Position numbers and translations under genes: made by a program. The notes beneath the pieces were generated by a model. It made no database searches and had not been told where the DNA came from. It saw only the letters and a program-made list of their open reading frames with translations. Shown one piece after another: positions 61,163 to 64,000 of a DNA stretch of 64,000 bases. How positions within the stretch are numbered: position 1 is the first letter of the stretch; each line of letters starts with the position of its first letter. This stretch comes from Synechococcus sp. CS-1330 (GTDB lineage Bacteria; Cyanobacteriota; Cyanobacteriia; PCC-6307; Cyanobiaceae): assembly GCA_025128025.1 (NCBI GenBank), contig JAHLYR010000047.1, positions 62,001 through 126,000 on the forward strand, given 5' to 3'.

Positions 61163-62227
61163 TCAGCTCCTGAGCTGATTGAGGTTGTCCACGATGGCTT
61201 GGGGCATCGACTGCAGAGAGACGCTGCGGTCGACCACCCCCAGAGCAACGGCGGCCCTGGGCATGCCATAGATGACGCTGCTGGCTTCGTCTTGGGCCAG
61301 GGAGCGGCCCCCGGCCTCTTTGATCGCTTGTAGCCCCCGGGCGCCATCGCTGCCCATGCCGGTTAGCAGCACCCCCAGGGCGTGGGGGCCGGCGGCGGCG
61401 GCGGCCGAGCGGAACAGCACATCCACGGCTGGTCGGCAGTGGTGCACAGGCGGCGTCTGGATCAGGCGCACTCGATAGTTTCCCTGTTTGACGATCATCA
61501 TGTGATAGTCCCCAGGAGCGATTAGACAAACGCCGGGCAATAAGGGGTCGTTGTCAGAAGCCTCCTTCACTTCGAGGCCACTGAGGCTGTTGATGCGCTC
61601 CGCTACCGCCTTGGAGAAGTAGGCCGGGATGTGCTGCACCACGGCGATGGGCGGCAGGTCCGCCGGTAGGGCCGGCAGGATGTAGCGCAGGGCCTCCACC
61701 CCCCCGGTGGAGGAGCCGATGATCACCAGCCGCCGGTCCGATGGGCTCAGTGGTGAGCCGCTGCTGGGGCGAAAGGATTGGCGTTGCTGGGGTGCCGGCA
61801 GGGCAGATAGGTCTCGGCGGGCTTTGGCGGCAGCCTTGACGTGGTATGCCAATTTCCCCGCTAGGGCGCCGATGGAGCTGCTGCCGTCCGGTTTGGCCAG
61901 CACTTCCTTGGCCCCGGCTTCCATGGCATCGAGGGCAAGCTTGGATCCGTGCTGGGTGAGGGAGCTGATCACCACAACAGGGATGGGTGAATTTTCACTC
62001 TTGAGTTTGCGCAGGAATGTGAGGCCATCCATGCGCGGCATCTCCATGTCCAGGGTCAGAACATCGGGCTGCAGCTTCGGAATTTTGTCGATGGCGATCA
62101 GCGGATCATTGGCCACTCCGACCACCTCGATTTCGGGGTCCATCTGCAGAGTGTCTGTGATCGTCTTGCGCACGAGGGCAGAATCGTCGATCACGAGTAC
62201 CCGAATTTTGCGTCTCATGGCGAGCAT
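61163..62227 (-). CDS. cheB: Chemotaxis methylesterase/glutaminase CheB
   Basis: 354 residues from ATG 62227; ATG 62218 (MRRKIRVLVI) is also good and TTG 62236 is possible. REC domain IRVLVIDDSALVRKTI with phospho-Asp in VLTLDMEMPRMDG, linker, and the esterase domain with the triad Ser in GSSTGGVEAL, His in VVQHIPAYFSKAVA and Asp in LLTGMGSDGARGL. It removes methyl groups from receptor glutamates for adaptation. cheR precedes it by under 25 bases. Confidence 0.97.
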   Translation of the reverse strand: MLAMRRKIRVLVIDDSALVRKTITDTLQMDPEIEVVGVANDPLIAIDKIPKLQPDVLTLDMEMPRMDGLTFLRKLKSENSPIPVVVISSLTQHGSKLALDAMEAGAKEVLAKPDGSSSIGALAGKLAYHVKAAAKARRDLSALPAPQQRQSFRPSSGSPLSPSDRRLVIIGSSTGGVEALRYILPALPADLPPIAVVQHIPAYFSKAVAERINSLSGLEVKEASDNDPLLPGVCLIAPGDYHMMIVKQGNYRVRLIQTPPVHHCRPAVDVLFRSAAAAAGPHALGVLLTGMGSDGARGLQAIKEAGGRSLAQDEASSVIYGMPRAAVALGVVDRSVSLQSMPQAIVDNLNQLRS

Positions 62228-62239
62228 GTTTGGCAACGG

Positions 62240-63112
62240 CTAGGTGTTACGCCGATAGACGCCGCCACCCAAGGGTGTGAAGTCATGCCGGAAACAATTA
62301 AGGCTATCGGAGTGACCAACGATAAGGAAGCCGCCTCGGGTTAACATGCTGTGAAGGCGAGCAACGAGTTGTGCCTGGGATTCCTGCTCGAAGTAGATTA
62401 GAACATTGCGGCAAAAGATGAGGTGAAGAGGCTGGGGCAATGGATAGCTTTTTTGAAATAGATTAATTTGCTGAAATTTGACGTGTTTAAGGATCTCTGG
62501 CTTAACTCTGCATTTGCCTTCGTAGGGTCCGCTGCCTCGTTTGAAATAGCGTCGCAGCCACTCAGGGTTGGGCAGATTGAGGTTGCTACTGGGATAAATT
62601 GCAGCCTCTGCAACCTTCAGGGTTTTACGCGAGATATCGCTGGCGTAAACCATCCAATCACTGGGAGGTCCAGGGCGCTGGCTGAAATGCTCTTTGATTG
62701 TGATGGCGAGAGAAAATGGCTCTTCCCCGGATGAACTCGCGGCAGACCAGGCTAAAAACTTTGTGGCGGCACCACCGCATTCCTTGAGAATGGTATCAAT
62801 AATTTCCGACTTTAGGCGATCGAAATGAAGATTTTCTCGGAAAAATTGAGTGTGATTGGTAGCTATTAAATCGATCAATATTCCCAGTTCTTCTCCCTTT
62901 TGATTCTTGCTGAGATGCTCATAGTAGGCATCCCATGATTTGATGCCTAGATGTTGACGTCTGCTGTTGAGTCGGCTGACCAGCATGGACTGGCGGTTGG
63001 CTCCTAGATAGATGCGGCTGTGGCGGAAGATGAGGTCGCAGAGGCTCCGATAGGTGGCCTCAGACATGGTTGCATCTGTTGTCGCCTGTCCACCTCTGGC
63101 GTCGACAACCAT
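62240..63112 (-). CDS. cheR: Chemotaxis protein methyltransferase CheR
   Basis: 290 residues. SAM motif WSAASSSGEEPFSLA (the usual GCSTGEE is changed to ASSSGEE), YASDISRKTLKVAEAAIYP, and the motif LIFCRNVLIYFEQES are all present. The beta-subdomain reads RRYFKRGSGPYEGKCRV, much like the pentapeptide-binding part of enteric CheR (RGTGPHEG). The start ATG 63112 overlaps the TGA of the upstream MCP gene (TGATG); ATG at residue 16 is an alternative. It methylates the MCP. Confidence 0.96.
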   Translation of the reverse strand: MVVDARGGQATTDATMSEATYRSLCDLIFRHSRIYLGANRQSMLVSRLNSRRQHLGIKSWDAYYEHLSKNQKGEELGILIDLIATNHTQFFRENLHFDRLKSEIIDTILKECGGAATKFLAWSAASSSGEEPFSLAITIKEHFSQRPGPPSDWMVYASDISRKTLKVAEAAIYPSSNLNLPNPEWLRRYFKRGSGPYEGKCRVKPEILKHVKFQQINLFQKSYPLPQPLHLIFCRNVLIYFEQESQAQLVARLHSMLTRGGFLIVGHSDSLNCFRHDFTPLGGGVYRRNT

Positions 63113-64000
63113 CAGTAGTCGCTGAAGTGGTCGTCCAAACTACCTCCCCCCAAGCCACCTTGATCTGGGGTTGCTTTTCTGGGATGGCGAGAGCCCCCGG
63201 TTTTGCCGACTTCCCCTGCGCTTCCTGCCGATGAGGATGGTTCGGTAGTCGATCCATCGATGACTTCCCGCAGTTGGGAGGTGCTTTGACGCTGCAAGGC
63301 TGCCTGTCGCCTCATCTCTTCCGCTGCACTGGCGATTTGCTCGGTATTGGCGGCACTGGATTGTGCAACTTTGCTCATCTCCTGGATCGCTGAGGTGATG
63401 TGTTCGATGCCTTGGGCTTGCTCCTTAGCTGCCATGGCAATCTCCGATACTAAATTGTCTGTTTCCTTCACTTTGGTGCCGATCTTGGTGAACGAATCCC
63501 CCACTCCTTGCAGACATCTTGCACCTTGACGGCTGCTTTGGATTGAGGCTTCTATCTTGGTAGCTGATTCGTGGGCTGCTGCTGCACTGCGTTGGGCGAG
63601 GGATCGCACCTCTTCCGCTACCACGGCAAAACCGGCGCCGGCTTCACCGGCTCGCGCAGCTTCCACGGCGGCATTAAGGGCAAGGATGTTAGTTTGAAAA
63701 GCAATTTCATCAATGCTTTTGACGATTTTTACCACTTCGTTACTGGAATGCTCGATAGCTGCCATGGCTTCTGTCATCTCCTGCATGCCGGCCATTCCTT
63801 CTTTGGCATTCGCCTGAGATTCGCTGGCTAAGTTTTTTGCATGATCAGCATTGCGAGCGGAGGAATGGATCATGCTCGACATCTCCTCCAAGGAAGCACT
63901 AGTTTCTTCAATGGCAGCGGCCTGCTCGCTCGCCCCTTCGGCTAAGCGGTTGCTGGACTCAGCGATCTGGATAGAGCCCTGTAGAAATTCATCCGCACCA
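63112..64000 (-). CDS. Methyl-accepting chemotaxis protein, C-terminal part (cut by window edge)
   Basis: The frame is open to the right edge. The visible part is the signalling coiled coil: [20 protein letters not shown], an adaptation helix ([20 protein letters not shown]), the highly conserved hairpin tip [20 protein letters not shown] with [19 protein letters not shown], the return helix and a Ser/Gly-rich flexible tail. The tail ends in DDHFSDY. The last five residues fit the CheR-tethering pentapeptide consensus (x-aromatic-x-x-aromatic). The sensor domain lies outside the window. Confidence 0.96.
   Translation of the reverse strand, partial: GADEFLQGSIQIAESSNRLAEGASEQAAAIEETSASLEEMSSMIHSSARNADHAKNLASESQANAKEGMAGMQEMTEAMAAIEHSSNEVVKIVKSIDEIAFQTNILALNAAVEAARAGEAGAGFAVVAEEVRSLAQRSAAAAHESATKIEASIQSSRQGARCLQGVGDSFTKIGTKVKETDNLVSEIAMAAKEQAQGIEHITSAIQEMSKVAQSSAANTEQIASAAEEMRRQAALQRQSTSQLREVIDGSTTEPSSSAGSAGEVGKTGGSRHPRKATPDQGGLGGGSLDDHFSDY

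Overview
This window is bacterial chromosome from a GC-rich unicellular cyanobacterium. Best fit is the Cyanobium/Synechococcus picocyanobacterial lineage. The evidence is a paired flavodiiron operon (Flv1 and Flv3 types), a plastoquinone-pathway chorismate lyase, two DesC-type acyl-lipid desaturases, a DevBCA-type exporter, scattered HIP1 octamers (GCGATCGC), and many short proteins of a kind typical of this group. I cannot name the species from sequence alone. No tRNA, rRNA, CRISPR array, insertion sequence or prophage was seen.

Layout. 1-9614: an edge-cut solute-binding lipoprotein, valS, an NTF2-like/flavin monooxygenase fusion, a TVP38-type membrane protein, a choice-of-anchor I protein and small zinc-ribbon and TerB-like proteins. 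9618-10950: a broken fragment of ligA, then an AT-rich sulfotransferase gene, then intact ligA (10947-13007). 13018-16378: SprT-like protease, small conserved proteins and chorismate lyase. 16436-22011: a lower-GC surface-polysaccharide island (LpcC-like GT4, GT2, an unknown protein, a Stf0-type sulfotransferase, an O-antigen ligase-like membrane protein). 22074-30821: a long minus-strand run read as desC, rplI, dnaB, a glycosyltransferase-like gene, frmA, fghA, mnmG and a PilP/GspC-like protein. 30877-34431: an unknown protein between two desaturase genes, a methionine gamma-lyase-family enzyme and gcvH; gcvP follows. 38006-45277: rubrerythrin, devBCA and flv3-flv1. 45562-48899: a kinase-less sensor, a related histidine kinase and a single-domain response regulator. 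49044-53569: a SNF2 helicase/SWIM/MEKHLA operon. 54509-57239: a membrane polyferredoxin with an unknown partner. 57319-59997: alaS. 60011-64000: a chemosensory operon (MCP, CheR, CheB, REC-adenylate cyclase), cut by the window edge.

How parts may work together. The flavodiiron pair, rubrerythrin, the formaldehyde-detoxifying frmA-fghA pair and perhaps the polyferredoxin pair point to electron-sink and oxidative or aldehyde stress handling. The polysaccharide island and the separate sulfotransferase suggest a sulfated cell-surface glycan (inference). The chemosensory operon looks like a methylation-adaptation pathway: the receptor ends in a CheR-tethering type pentapeptide, and the last gene would connect the pathway to cAMP.

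The least explained pieces are the polyferredoxin pair (54509-57239), the unknown gene 18386-19642, the kinase-less sensor (45562-46473), the protein between the two desaturases (30877-31686), and the duplicated, decayed ligA beside an apparently acquired sulfotransferase.
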